A DNA stretch of 6,610 nucleotides from Geoglobus sp. (GCA_027016965.1 JALURI010000022.1:1-6610), one strand, 5' to 3'; shown: positions 1 through 6,271, numbered from the stretch's first letter. Notes: a model not told the origin generated them from the letters alone. A program made the numbers and translations.

Positions 1-2
1 CC

Positions 3-1607
3 AAATTATGTACAATCTGTATATTTACAGGTCTCTTTATATTTACACAAAATCCAACAAACTCGCAAACCGCTAACTTGTTAATTTTATTCTTTATTTC
101 AAACAGAAGAAAAGGTGAAATCGATCTTTACCTGCCTCATGCAATAAACATGATGTACGGAATGGCAACCGGAGGTTTAAATCCAATTGAAGTTATGAAA
201 GAAATCTCAAAACTTGAGCATCTTTTCGGAGAGCTCAGCATAGAATTCAGAGAGATAATGAAAAATTTTGAAGTGTTCAGAAAGGATATATTTACAAGCA
301 TAAGATACGTGAGGGATACAACTCCCAGTAAAAAACTCTCAGCATTTCTTGACAGTCTCATTGTTGTGATGCAGGGCGGCGGAAAATTTTCCACATACCT
401 GAAATCAAAATCTGAAGAGTACGAGGAAGAACAGGAAATAGCTTTCAATGAGGTGATGGGTTTCATGGAGATCCTGTTCGAGATATACATTTCGATCTTC
501 ATGATGTTTCCCATGCTTCTACTCATAGTCCTGGTTGTGTCCAAGTTTATTTCCGGAAATATAATGGAAGGTTACATGACCCTGATGTACGTGATTTTGC
601 CAGTATCCGCAGCACTTATTGTCTATCTGGCAAGATCATCCCTTCCATACGCCAAGACAGGACTGGTGGAGTACAGGGAACTGCCCGTTTTGACAAATGT
701 GTTCATTGCCAGTGATGAGAAAAAGAGATTCAAAGTTTCCAGATTGAGAAAATTTTTCAAAGGTGTTTTCAGGTTTGTAATGCATCCCTACACAACCCCA
801 CTCTCCCACATCAAGTTTCATATACTGCTTGTTCACCTGACATTCTATTTTGGGCTGGGAATGTATTTTCTTTACAAATACGGGTACCTCAGTCTAACCG
901 GCTATATTGTGCCAGCTTTTGTAGTGTTTCTCATAGTTACCTTTATTGTGGAGGTAAAGCACAGAATTGTCAGGGCAGCAGAGGAGAAACTTCCTGAAAT
1001 CTTCAGTGAAATTGCAATGCTGAATGAGTCAGGTGTTTCGATATTTGATGGATTGAAGCTTGTATCAAAATCCGGGACAGATATTCTTTCAAAGGAGTTT
1101 CAGGTTGTCAGCCAGTTCTCGGAATATGGACTTCCGATAACAAAATCAATTGAAAGACTTACATACAGAATAAAAAGCGATATATTCGCAAAAGCAATAC
1201 CAATAGCGGTAAAAGCCTTGGAAACAAATTCAAGTATAAAGGATGCTTTTCTGACTGTCTCAAGATACATAGAATCGGAGCTTATTTTCAGAAAGAGATT
1301 GAAGTCAAGTCTTATGCCCTACGTGGCGATAGTATACATGTCAGTTGGTATATTCCTCTTTGTGACATACATGCTGATCTCAAAATTCCTTGTTGTTTTC
1401 AGCGGTATGAATGTGGAGTTCATGGGAATACAAACTACGTTCGATGTGAATCTCATCAGAGAGACATTTATGAAGACAATATATCTGGTTGCATTTCTTT
1501 CAGGAATTATGGCAGGAAGCATAACCGAACTTAGAGTTGCTGGAGGGCTAAAGCATGCGTTTTTCCTGACCTTTCTCTGCTACATTGCATTTGCTTACTT
1601 CATCTGA
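3..1607 (+). CDS. TadC/FlaJ-like type II secretion F-domain membrane protein, 5' partial
   Basis: Inner-membrane platform protein of an archaeal type IV pilus/archaellum-like machine, the partner of a TadA/FlaI-type ATPase (family knowledge; no ATPase is in the window). Numbering from the TTG at 78, two T2SSF repeats are visible: about residues 19-157, opening with LPHAINMMYGMATGG, and about 305-440, opening with LPEIFSEIAMLNESGVSIFDG. Each is followed by hydrophobic helices, and further membrane segments lie near 166-185, 245-290 and 470-509. The frame has no stop back to the left edge, and the TTG has no ribosome binding site. Family members normally carry roughly 100 residues, including two helices, before the first repeat, so the true start is probably outside the window and the TTG is a poor start. 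The first 110 bases are unusually AT-rich and the helix before the first repeat is short, so a decayed N-terminus is possible. The phosphatase follows after 32 bp. Confidence 0.85.
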   Translation, partial: KLCTICIFTGLFIFTQNPTNSQTANLLILFFISNRRKGEIDLYLPHAINMMYGMATGGLNPIEVMKEISKLEHLFGELSIEFREIMKNFEVFRKDIFTSIRYVRDTTPSKKLSAFLDSLIVVMQGGGKFSTYLKSKSEEYEEEQEIAFNEVMGFMEILFEIYISIFMMFPMLLLIVLVVSKFISGNIMEGYMTLMYVILPVSAALIVYLARSSLPYAKTGLVEYRELPVLTNVFIASDEKKRFKVSRLRKFFKGVFRFVMHPYTTPLSHIKFHILLVHLTFYFGLGMYFLYKYGYLSLTGYIVPAFVVFLIVTFIVEVKHRIVRAAEEKLPEIFSEIAMLNESGVSIFDGLKLVSKSGTDILSKEFQVVSQFSEYGLPITKSIERLTYRIKSDIFAKAIPIAVKALETNSSIKDAFLTVSRYIESELIFRKRLKSSLMPYVAIVYMSVGIFLFVTYMLISKFLVVFSGMNVEFMGIQTTFDVNLIRETFMKTIYLVAFLSGIMAGSITELRVAGGLKHAFFLTFLCYIAFAYFI

Positions 1608-1639
1608 AAAAAGTTAAAATTTCAATTATACATTATGTT

Positions 1640-2407
1640 ATGATTGAGTTAATAGATGATGCTCTCAAAACTGGAAAAAAGAGGATTATTGAACTTGAAG
1701 AAGATAGATACTCCTTTGTTGGGGACGTTCATGGAGATTATGAATCACTGAAGGAAATTTTGAAAAGGACTGTGAAACCTGTAATATTTTTGGGAGATTA
1801 TGGAGACAGGGGTGAAAGGCAGATAGAGGTGTATCGGGAGATTCTCAGAGGGTACATAGATGGAGATTACATTCTTCTTCGTGGAAATCATGAAACAACT
1901 ACAGCCTTTCCACATGATCTGCCATATCGTTTAAGAGATCTTGAAAACTGGGAAGAGGTTTACAGTAGATTGCAGGATTTATGGAAAATTCTCCCGTGGT
2001 GCGGAGTTGTGAACAGTGAAGTTTTTGCTGTCCATGGCGGAATATACACCAAAGAATGCAGAATTACTGAAGATGGGATAACATTACGGGAGTTAGAAGA
2101 TGATAGAGCATTTACCGAACTGATCTGGAACGATCCATGGGATAGGGACGGCTGTGATTACAACTATGACAGAGGGATAGGTTACCTATTTGGCAAAAAA
2201 GCAACGAGAAAATTTGTTGAAGATCTAAGTCTGAAGGTTATTGTGAGAAGTCACCAGCCCTACAAGATTTTAAAGACAGAACAGGATGGAATGGTTGTGA
2301 CAGTTGGCTCAACAAAAGTTTATGGTGATAGAGCGGCATTTCTGAATATAACAGGAGAATTTAACGATGGATACGGGCTTGTTGGAAAATATGGGTTTAT
2401 AATTTAA
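1640..2407 (+). CDS. PPP-family serine/threonine protein phosphatase (metallophosphatase)
   Basis: Predicted cytoplasmic two-metal phosphoprotein phosphatase of the PP1/PP2A-like PPP family. The signature motifs occur in order: GDVHG (28-32), GDYGDRG (52-58), RGNHE (81-85), VHGG (131-134), WNDP (163-166), DRG followed by FG (177-185) and RSHQ (203-206). By alignment to PP1, metal ligands would be D29, H31, D53, N83, H132 and H205, with H84 as general acid and R57, R81 and R178 contacting phosphate. Y228 may match the PP1 active-site tyrosine. At 255 residues it is shorter than eukaryotic PP1 catalytic subunits and close to archaeal homologues. No Shine-Dalgarno is seen before the ATG at 1640; the upstream 32 bp is A/T-rich, so it is either leaderless or read through from the secretion gene. 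The substrate is unknown; the position suggests, but does not show, a link with the secretion gene. Its TAA overlaps the stop of the opposing small gene. Confidence 0.93.
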   Translation: MIELIDDALKTGKKRIIELEEDRYSFVGDVHGDYESLKEILKRTVKPVIFLGDYGDRGERQIEVYREILRGYIDGDYILLRGNHETTTAFPHDLPYRLRDLENWEEVYSRLQDLWKILPWCGVVNSEVFAVHGGIYTKECRITEDGITLRELEDDRAFTELIWNDPWDRDGCDYNYDRGIGYLFGKKATRKFVEDLSLKVIVRSHQPYKILKTEQDGMVVTVGSTKVYGDRAAFLNITGEFNDGYGLVGKYGFII

Positions 2408-2631
2408 CTGATTCTTGACTTCATGCCTGCCATTATCTTGAGCAGTCCGTTTATTGCTAAAACTGCTCCAATAAGCGCAATTATAATGTGTACTCCACTC
2501 TCGTATGCAGGAACAGCTCCAGAGCTCAGAATCCACATCCACATTCCTGCAATCTGAAGTCCGCCAACAACCAAGACTGCGAATATCAGCATCAGAATGA
2601 CATCTTTCCAGTCGATTTTTGATATATCCAT
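2404..2631 (-). CDS. small two-helix membrane protein, function unknown
   Basis: I do not recognise this 75-residue protein. It has a short charged N-terminus (DISKIDWKD), a hydrophobic helix at about 11-35 containing GMWMW (29-33), a loop with PAYESG, and a second helix at about 47-68, then a basic end (KSR). It has no CXXCH and no cysteine, so it is not a cytochrome. Evidence that it is real: a TATA-like CTTAAATAAC sits about 24 bases before its ATG, the spacing expected for a leaderless archaeal mRNA; the two membrane spans are clean; and the frame fills exactly the gap between the 12-heme cytochrome and the phosphatase. It lies 47 bp downstream of the cytochrome on the same strand, so it could be an accessory membrane subunit of that protein, but nothing proves it. 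Its stop overlaps the phosphatase stop on the other strand. Confidence 0.65.
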   Translation of the reverse strand: MDISKIDWKDVILMLIFAVLVVGGLQIAGMWMWILSSGAVPAYESGVHIIIALIGAVLAINGLLKIMAGMKSRIS

Positions 2632-2650
2632 AATCGTAAAAAATTTGTAT

Positions 2651-2660
2651 GTTATTTAAG
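2651..2660 (-). promoter_or_regulatory. TATA box for the small membrane protein
   Basis: On the - strand this reads CTTAAATAAC, a good archaeal TATA-like element. Its centre is about 24 bases upstream of the ATG at 2631, so initiation would fall at or next to the start codon, which fits the lack of a ribosome binding site. A run of six T (- strand, 2643-2638) lies between the box and the ATG and could also end transcripts coming from the cytochrome gene upstream. Confidence 0.5.
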
Positions 2661-2678
2661 CCTTCCGAGTTTTAACAG

Positions 2679-3536
2679 TTACTTGTGGCACACACTGCAG
2701 CTCAGGGTTGGATAATGATCTATTTTGTCAGTATGGCAGGTTTCACACGTGGGTCTTATGCCCACTTCCTGATGGGGGACGTGACATGATGTACAGTCCT
2801 GGCCTTCATGATACTTGTGTACCGGTTTTTCTGGAAGTGAGTGACATGACTGGCAGGCGAAAGGCTCCTGGGTTATGTGAGGATGATGACAGGTGTAGCA
2901 GGTACTATCTGCATGTGCACCCTCTGGCATTGACAGGATTATGTTGCCGTTTGAATGACATTTTTTACAATCCTGAGCCTGAGGAAGAGGCTCTTCTCCG
3001 TTTGTTTTAACATCGGCAAGGAAATTGTGGCAGTTTGTGCAGTGGAAGTTCATCTGTTCGACCTTTATGACCTTATCGCTGTGGCACTGCATGCACTCAG
3101 ATCTGTCGGGAACAAATCTGTGAACCCTCCCACCATGGCAGTCGATGCAGTTGGCGTAATTGTTTTCCAGATGGAATTTGTGTCCCACTGTATCTGCAAC
3201 ATAAGGCCACTTTTCACTTCTTGTGAAATGGCAGTTCTCGCAGTTCTCGTTCGGGATGACAACATGCACGTCGTCAGAGACCTCTTCAGGTCTCAATGTG
3301 AAATAGGTGACAAGTAGTCTCATGTTGTCCTCCATGCTCGCTCTGTGGCATTCATGGCATGTGATTTCGTTGTGAGGACTTTCGTTCCATCTGTACCAAG
3401 CCTCTTCCATCAAATGGCATGTTTTGCAGAAGCGAGGGTCATCTTCTATAAATTCATAGGTTGCAAAACCCTCTACTGCAATAATTATTCCCGAAATAAT
3501 CAGAATAACAACTATTGACAGTGATTTAATTTTCAT
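2679..3536 (-). CDS. 12-heme c-type cytochrome: NapC/NrfH-like module fused to an octaheme tail
   Basis: Membrane-anchored extracytoplasmic electron carrier of 285 residues with twelve CXXCH haem sites, their first Cys at 37, 60, 99, 130, 148, 166, 190, 213, 228, 248, 264 and 280. Residues 5-24 form an uncleaved-looking signal anchor. Residues about 30-140 match the NapC/NirT/NrfH layout: CKTCHLM at haem 1 (the CXXCHxM form in which NrfH uses the Met as ligand), SPHNEITCHECH at haem 2, ENCENCH at haem 3, and HKFH before CIDCHGGRVH at haem 4. That family oxidises membrane quinol. The remaining 145 residues carry eight more haems at one per about 18 residues, with a duplicated CxxCHxPH unit. 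The ATG at 3536 gives a good anchor; a weak GAGAGTG lies before it. It has its own promoter, 107 bp after the NrfD-like gene. Likely role: passing electrons from menaquinol outward; the acceptor is unknown. Confidence 0.93.
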   Translation of the reverse strand: MKIKSLSIVVILIISGIIIAVEGFATYEFIEDDPRFCKTCHLMEEAWYRWNESPHNEITCHECHRASMEDNMRLLVTYFTLRPEEVSDDVHVVIPNENCENCHFTRSEKWPYVADTVGHKFHLENNYANCIDCHGGRVHRFVPDRSECMQCHSDKVIKVEQMNFHCTNCHNFLADVKTNGEEPLPQAQDCKKCHSNGNIILSMPEGAHADSTCYTCHHPHITQEPFACQSCHSLPEKPVHKYHEGQDCTSCHVPHQEVGIRPTCETCHTDKIDHYPTLSCSVCHK

Positions 3537-3571
3537 ACAACACTCTCAAAGAAAATTCATAAAAATTTTGC

Positions 3572-3581
3572 GATTTAAATC
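3572..3581 (-). promoter_or_regulatory. likely TATA box of the 12-heme cytochrome gene
   Basis: GATTTAAATC is a perfect 10-base palindrome containing a TATA-like core. Its centre is about 40 bases before the ATG at 3536, which would place the transcript start near 3551 and leave a leader of about 15 bases. Because the box is symmetric its direction comes only from the gene downstream. Confidence 0.5.
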
Positions 3582-3617
3582 AACGCTCTGATTTTTCAGG
3601 ATGTAGCAGCTCTGTTA

Positions 3618-3634
3618 GAACAAAAAATAAAAGA
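3618..3634 (-). terminator. oligo-T terminator after the NrfD-like gene
   Basis: Just past the NrfD-like stop the - strand reads CTTTTATTTTTTG, a T-rich tract of the kind that ends archaeal transcription. No hairpin is needed or seen. With the TATA-like box just downstream, it suggests that the cytochrome gene is a separate transcription unit from the three-gene operon, although read-through is possible. Confidence 0.4.
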
Positions 3635-3643
3635 TTTTGGAAA

Positions 3644-4846
3644 TTATTCTGACTCGGTCTTTTCCCATTTGTATGGTGCCTCCCAGGGTGGCAGAAGCTT
3701 CACAAGCACCGCCAGTATTATAAATGGTAGAATCCATATGGCAATTGCCAGTGAAGCACTCTCAGGACCGAGGAGTGGCATTGTGTAATAAGCATATCCC
3801 ATGTTTGTCTTGGAGAGTACCTGACCTCCGATCACAACATTCCATCTCATTGCAAACACGCCTATTAGTGTGAGCACTGTTGCAAAGATGTACAGATATT
3901 TTCTCACGTTAAATCTGAATATCCTTGACTTTGCAATCAGAAGCAGGAAGATCGGTACCAGTGTTCCGAAGATTATCTGGATCACAATGAACGTAAGGAA
4001 TATCTTCTCGTTTATCAGCTTTACAATTGCGTCAAACCCCTCCTCCTGTATGTAGAATATGTGTATAAGTTCCATAACCTCAAGACCGAAGTCCAGTATG
4101 TAGGCATACAACAGATATCCTCCCAGAGTGTCGGTGCATGCCTGATCCAGCTCGACACCCCTTATGTAGCTGCTTGCCATGTATATCAGAAGAACCAGAG
4201 CAATACCAGACACCATTGCCGAAAAGAGGAATATGATCGGCATGAGTGGTGAGCTCCACCAAATGTTTGCCTTGACACTTCCAAATATAAATCCAACATA
4301 ACCATGGAGAATTGCAGCTGATGGCAGACCGATAATTGTTACGATGTTCACAACACGCTGATCTGCTTTCAGTGACTCTTCGCTGTCATCCCACTCTCCC
4401 AGAGTCAGAATCTTATATATAAATCCTTTGATTCCTCCGTATTCTCTTGCCCAGCTTATTATGTCTTTTCTGTAGTCAAAGTATATTTCAGTCAGCAAAA
4501 CAACAAGCAGATACCATGCATAGACAAAGCCAAATCCAGCCATGGCAGATGTTAGATGGGGTGTTGTCATTATCTCAAATGCTCTTTCAGGTCGACCAAG
4601 ATGGGCTACCAGAGGTATTGGCGCAGCGAGCAGGAAAGCAAGAGCTGTAAGCAGTGCAAGTCTGTATGTAGGTCTGACCTCCTCAACCTTGAAAATTCTT
4701 TCGAGAGATGCAACAATGAATGCTCCGGCAACCAGTCCTGTTATGTAAGGATACAGTGCAATCAGAACACTCCAGCTTACTTCAATTTCGTTGGGGTATA
4801 TGTATCCATCAATGTTTCTCAGAGCTTCCCAGAGAATCTCATTCAT
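3644..4846 (-). CDS. NrfD/PsrC-family quinol-interacting membrane protein (DsrP/HmeB-like)
   Basis: Polytopic membrane subunit of 400 residues with about nine or ten predicted helices, the usual number for this family. Family landmarks: a helix with ALYPYITGLVAGAF (30-43), HLGRPERAFEIM (82-93) followed by PHLTSAMAGFG, LPSAAILHGYVG (174-185), WWSSPLMPIIF (196-206), and RWNVVIGGQ (334-342). The last is, from memory, typical of the DsrP/HmeB branch. Family members exchange electrons between menaquinone and an external four-cluster Fe-S partner. The partner gene ends exactly where this one starts (TAA then ATG, no gap), and a GGAGGTG lies six bases before the ATG inside the end of that gene, so translation is probably coupled. 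It is the last gene of the operon. PsrC, NrfD and Alternative Complex III ActC/ActF are related alternatives, but the absence of a molybdopterin subunit argues against a polysulfide reductase. Confidence 0.92.
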   Translation of the reverse strand: MNEILWEALRNIDGYIYPNEIEVSWSVLIALYPYITGLVAGAFIVASLERIFKVEEVRPTYRLALLTALAFLLAAPIPLVAHLGRPERAFEIMTTPHLTSAMAGFGFVYAWYLLVVLLTEIYFDYRKDIISWAREYGGIKGFIYKILTLGEWDDSEESLKADQRVVNIVTIIGLPSAAILHGYVGFIFGSVKANIWWSSPLMPIIFLFSAMVSGIALVLLIYMASSYIRGVELDQACTDTLGGYLLYAYILDFGLEVMELIHIFYIQEEGFDAIVKLINEKIFLTFIVIQIIFGTLVPIFLLLIAKSRIFRFNVRKYLYIFATVLTLIGVFAMRWNVVIGGQVLSKTNMGYAYYTMPLLGPESASLAIAIWILPFIILAVLVKLLPPWEAPYKWEKTESE

Positions 4847-5608
4847 TTATCTCACCTCCGAGTCAAGTCCAAGATAGTAAACCGTTGGTCTTGTTCCCAT
4901 TTCTGGTTTCAGAACCTGAATTCTCTCTTCTTCAACTATCTTCGTTACTTCGTCTTCAGGATCCATGAGATCTCCGAATTTTCTTGCCTGAGTTGGGCAG
5001 ACCTCAACACAGGCGGGTTTGTAACCTTTTGTTATCCTGTGGTAGCACCAGGTGCACTTGTCTGCTGTTCCTCTTCTTGTCTCTCTCGGACCATCAAAAG
5101 GATACAGGTATCTTGCTCCGTATGGACATGCCTGAATGCAATATCTGCATCCTATGCAGTACTTCTCATCAACAAGAATCACGCCATCCTTTGTCATGTA
5201 TGTTGCTCCAACAGGACACACCTGAACGCACGGGGGTCTTTCACACTGATTGCAAAGTTTTGGAACAAAGTAAGTTTTTGATATTCCTCTTTCATCATAT
5301 TTTGGAGGAAATCCATTGAATCCACCGTTTGGTGAATCGACATTTGGTTCTTCATGGTCTTTCAGCCACACCCATCTTTCCACCCATGTTCTGAAGAAAA
5401 ACGGAACCATTGGAACCTCATTCTCGATTTTACACGCTCTCACACACCTTCCACATCCTATGCATCTCGTTGTATCCACAACAAATGCGTAATAGTGTTC
5501 GTTCCAGTTGTAGTTTTCTGTAGGTTCCTGAGCGTTTACCGTTCTCCGCAGAGTGGCAAAACCTGCCAAACCTGCTATTGCAGTTAGAAGTTTCCTTCTG
5601 CTTATCAT
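4847..5608 (-). CDS. Tat-exported ferredoxin-like protein with four [4Fe-4S] clusters (DsrO/NrfC/HmeA-like)
   Basis: Extracytoplasmic electron-transfer subunit of 253 residues. The N-terminus has a twin-arginine signal (SRRKLL at 3-8, hydrophobic 9-20, likely cleavage after VNA at 24-26), so it is exported folded. Four cysteine groups follow: CxxCxxCxxxC at 49-59, CxxCx4CxxxC at 119-131, CxxCxxCxxxC at 151-161, and CxxCx11CxxxC at 185-204. This is the standard layout of NrfC, PsrB and DsrO proteins, which bridge an NrfD-type quinone subunit and another redox partner. All 16 cysteines are present. It overlaps the cytochrome upstream by four bases (ATGA) and abuts the NrfD-like gene downstream. 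A GGAGGTG seven bases before the ATG fixes the start. With no catalytic molybdopterin subunit beside it, the likely partner is the tetraheme cytochrome encoded just upstream. Confidence 0.95.
   Translation of the reverse strand: MISRRKLLTAIAGLAGFATLRRTVNAQEPTENYNWNEHYYAFVVDTTRCIGCGRCVRACKIENEVPMVPFFFRTWVERWVWLKDHEEPNVDSPNGGFNGFPPKYDERGISKTYFVPKLCNQCERPPCVQVCPVGATYMTKDGVILVDEKYCIGCRYCIQACPYGARYLYPFDGPRETRRGTADKCTWCYHRITKGYKPACVEVCPTQARKFGDLMDPEDEVTKIVEEERIQVLKPEMGTRPTVYYLGLDSEVR
4853..4859 (-). promoter_or_regulatory. ribosome binding site of the NrfD-like gene
   Basis: A perfect GGAGGTG lies six bases before the ATG at 4846, within the last codons of the Fe-S gene. It supports this start and tight translational coupling. 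Confidence 0.85.
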
Positions 5609-6084
5609 TGTTCAGCACCTCCCTTGAACACCCAAGGAGAGTGTGGATTGTGGCAATCTATGCACTGTCTCCCATATCCGTGCTCTTCTGAAAATATCTG
5701 GGGAAAGCCTTCTGGTCTTGTTGGGTTGTAGTCATGACATAGCTTGCACAGAGCTCTTGATGTGTCAATTTCTGGAAGGTTGTCTTCAGGGCTCTGGACA
5801 TGCTTGATGCTTGGTCCATGACAGGTTTCACAGCTGACGGTAGAGTGTGCACCTCTGTTCAGAAATTCAACCTTGTCATTATGGCAGCTCTCGCACATTT
5901 CCTTGCTTGCAAACTTCATGTCAAGTTCCATTATCTCCCTGACCGAGTCTGCCCTGAACCATCTGTAGTTGTAATCATCTGTCAGTTCGCCGAAGGATGG
6001 TGGAACCACGATGACTCGAATAGCCAAGAAAATCATTATTGCCAAGATATACACTGATGCAGCTTTCAGATGAATTTTTCTCAC
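5605..6084 (-). CDS. membrane-anchored tetraheme c-type cytochrome (DsrJ-position subunit)
   Basis: First gene of the operon, 159 residues. Residues 8-27 form a hydrophobic anchor without a clear cleavage site, so the haem part should face outside. Four CXXCH sites occur, at C64 (CESCH), C85 (CETCHG), C113 (CKLCH) and C141 (CIDCHNPH). Extra histidines at 80, 95, 135 and 148 could serve as distal ligands. Its size, single anchor and place before the Fe-S and NrfD-like genes match DsrJ of DsrMKJOP complexes, but DsrJ has three haem sites, so the homology is uncertain; it may be another small cytochrome that fills the same slot. The start is GTG at 6084, supported by a strong GGAGGTGGTGA ribosome binding site; there is no ATG nearby in frame. 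The likely job is to take electrons from the four-cluster protein and pass them to a further cytochrome. Confidence 0.93.
   Translation of the reverse strand: MRKIHLKAASVYILAIMIFLAIRVIVVPPSFGELTDDYNYRWFRADSVREIMELDMKFASKEMCESCHNDKVEFLNRGAHSTVSCETCHGPSIKHVQSPEDNLPEIDTSRALCKLCHDYNPTRPEGFPQIFSEEHGYGRQCIDCHNPHSPWVFKGGAEQ
5616..5622 (-). promoter_or_regulatory. ribosome binding site of the Fe-S gene
   Basis: A GGAGGTG seven bases before the ATG at 5608, inside the end of the tetraheme cytochrome gene. It supports the start that places the twin-arginine signal at residues 4-5. Confidence 0.85.
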
Positions 6085-6091
6085 TATTCAC

Positions 6092-6098
6092 CACCTCC
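6092..6098 (-). promoter_or_regulatory. ribosome binding site that decides the GTG start of the tetraheme cytochrome
   Basis: A GGAGGTG, extended to GGAGGTGGTGA, lies seven bases before GTG 6084. This is near-full complementarity to the usual 16S rRNA 3' end and makes the GTG start convincing. Confidence 0.85.
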
Positions 6099-6134
6099 CA
6101 AATAAAATCACCAATTTCTGGCAAAAAATCTATG

Positions 6135-6142
6135 TATATTAA
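6135..6142 (-). promoter_or_regulatory. likely TATA box of the cytochrome/Fe-S/NrfD operon
   Basis: The - strand reads AAAAGTTAATATACAT, with an A-rich upstream flank of the sort bound by TFB and a TATA-like core TTAATATA. A start about 25 bases downstream, near 6112, would give a leader of roughly 28 bases that includes the strong ribosome binding site. No other good box was noticed closer to the gene. Confidence 0.5.
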
Positions 6143-6271
6143 CTTTTCTGAATGTGTCGATATTTTTACAGTGGGCTGCTTATTTTGGTGGTTTGTTGGC
6201 ACTGTCAAGAATAACCTTAAAAAATAAAAAATCAAAAACACAAATCATACAGTCCCCAATCCAGCAGTTAA
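6143..6271. other. non-coding A/T-rich spacer
   Basis: No convincing gene on either strand. It holds the region upstream of the operon promoter, a 6-base inverted repeat ACAGTG (6168-6173) and CACTGT (6200-6205) with a 26-base spacer, and an A-rich tract (6209-6240). Short open frames here lack ribosome binding sites and look accidental. Confidence 0.5.

Noticed and set aside
78..80. TTG as the true start of the secretion gene
   Set aside because: There is no ribosome binding site, the frame is open upstream, and the family needs N-terminal helices before the first repeat. It remains possible only if the gene is truncated.
2708..3317. Two + strand open frames of 100 and 120 codons
   Set aside because: They are antisense to the 12-heme cytochrome, whose regular CXXCH codons keep the opposite strand open by chance.
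2679..3536. Identity as an octaheme tetrathionate or hydroxylamine-type catalytic cytochrome
   Set aside because: There are twelve plain CXXCH motifs, an N-terminal NapC-type anchor module, and no unusual haem site such as CXXCK that would mark a catalytic haem.
4556..5281. Long + strand open frame of 241 codons
   Set aside because: It lies opposite the NrfD-like and Fe-S genes, is rich in Cys and Ser as expected from the antisense of such genes, spans their junction and has no family motif. The - strand genes have complete motifs and ribosome binding sites.
3644..5608. Polysulfide or nitrite reductase operon (PsrABC, NrfABCD)
   Set aside because: No molybdopterin catalytic subunit and no pentaheme NrfA are present, and the NrfD-like protein carries DsrP/HmeB-like motifs.
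6168..6205. Inverted repeat ACAGTG ... CACTGT as an operator or terminator hairpin
   Set aside because: Only six base pairs with a 26-base loop, and no extension on either side; expected by chance in a region of this length.
6039..6227. + strand open frame of 62 codons
   Set aside because: It overlaps the start of the tetraheme cytochrome and its promoter on the other strand, has no ribosome binding site and no recognisable domain.
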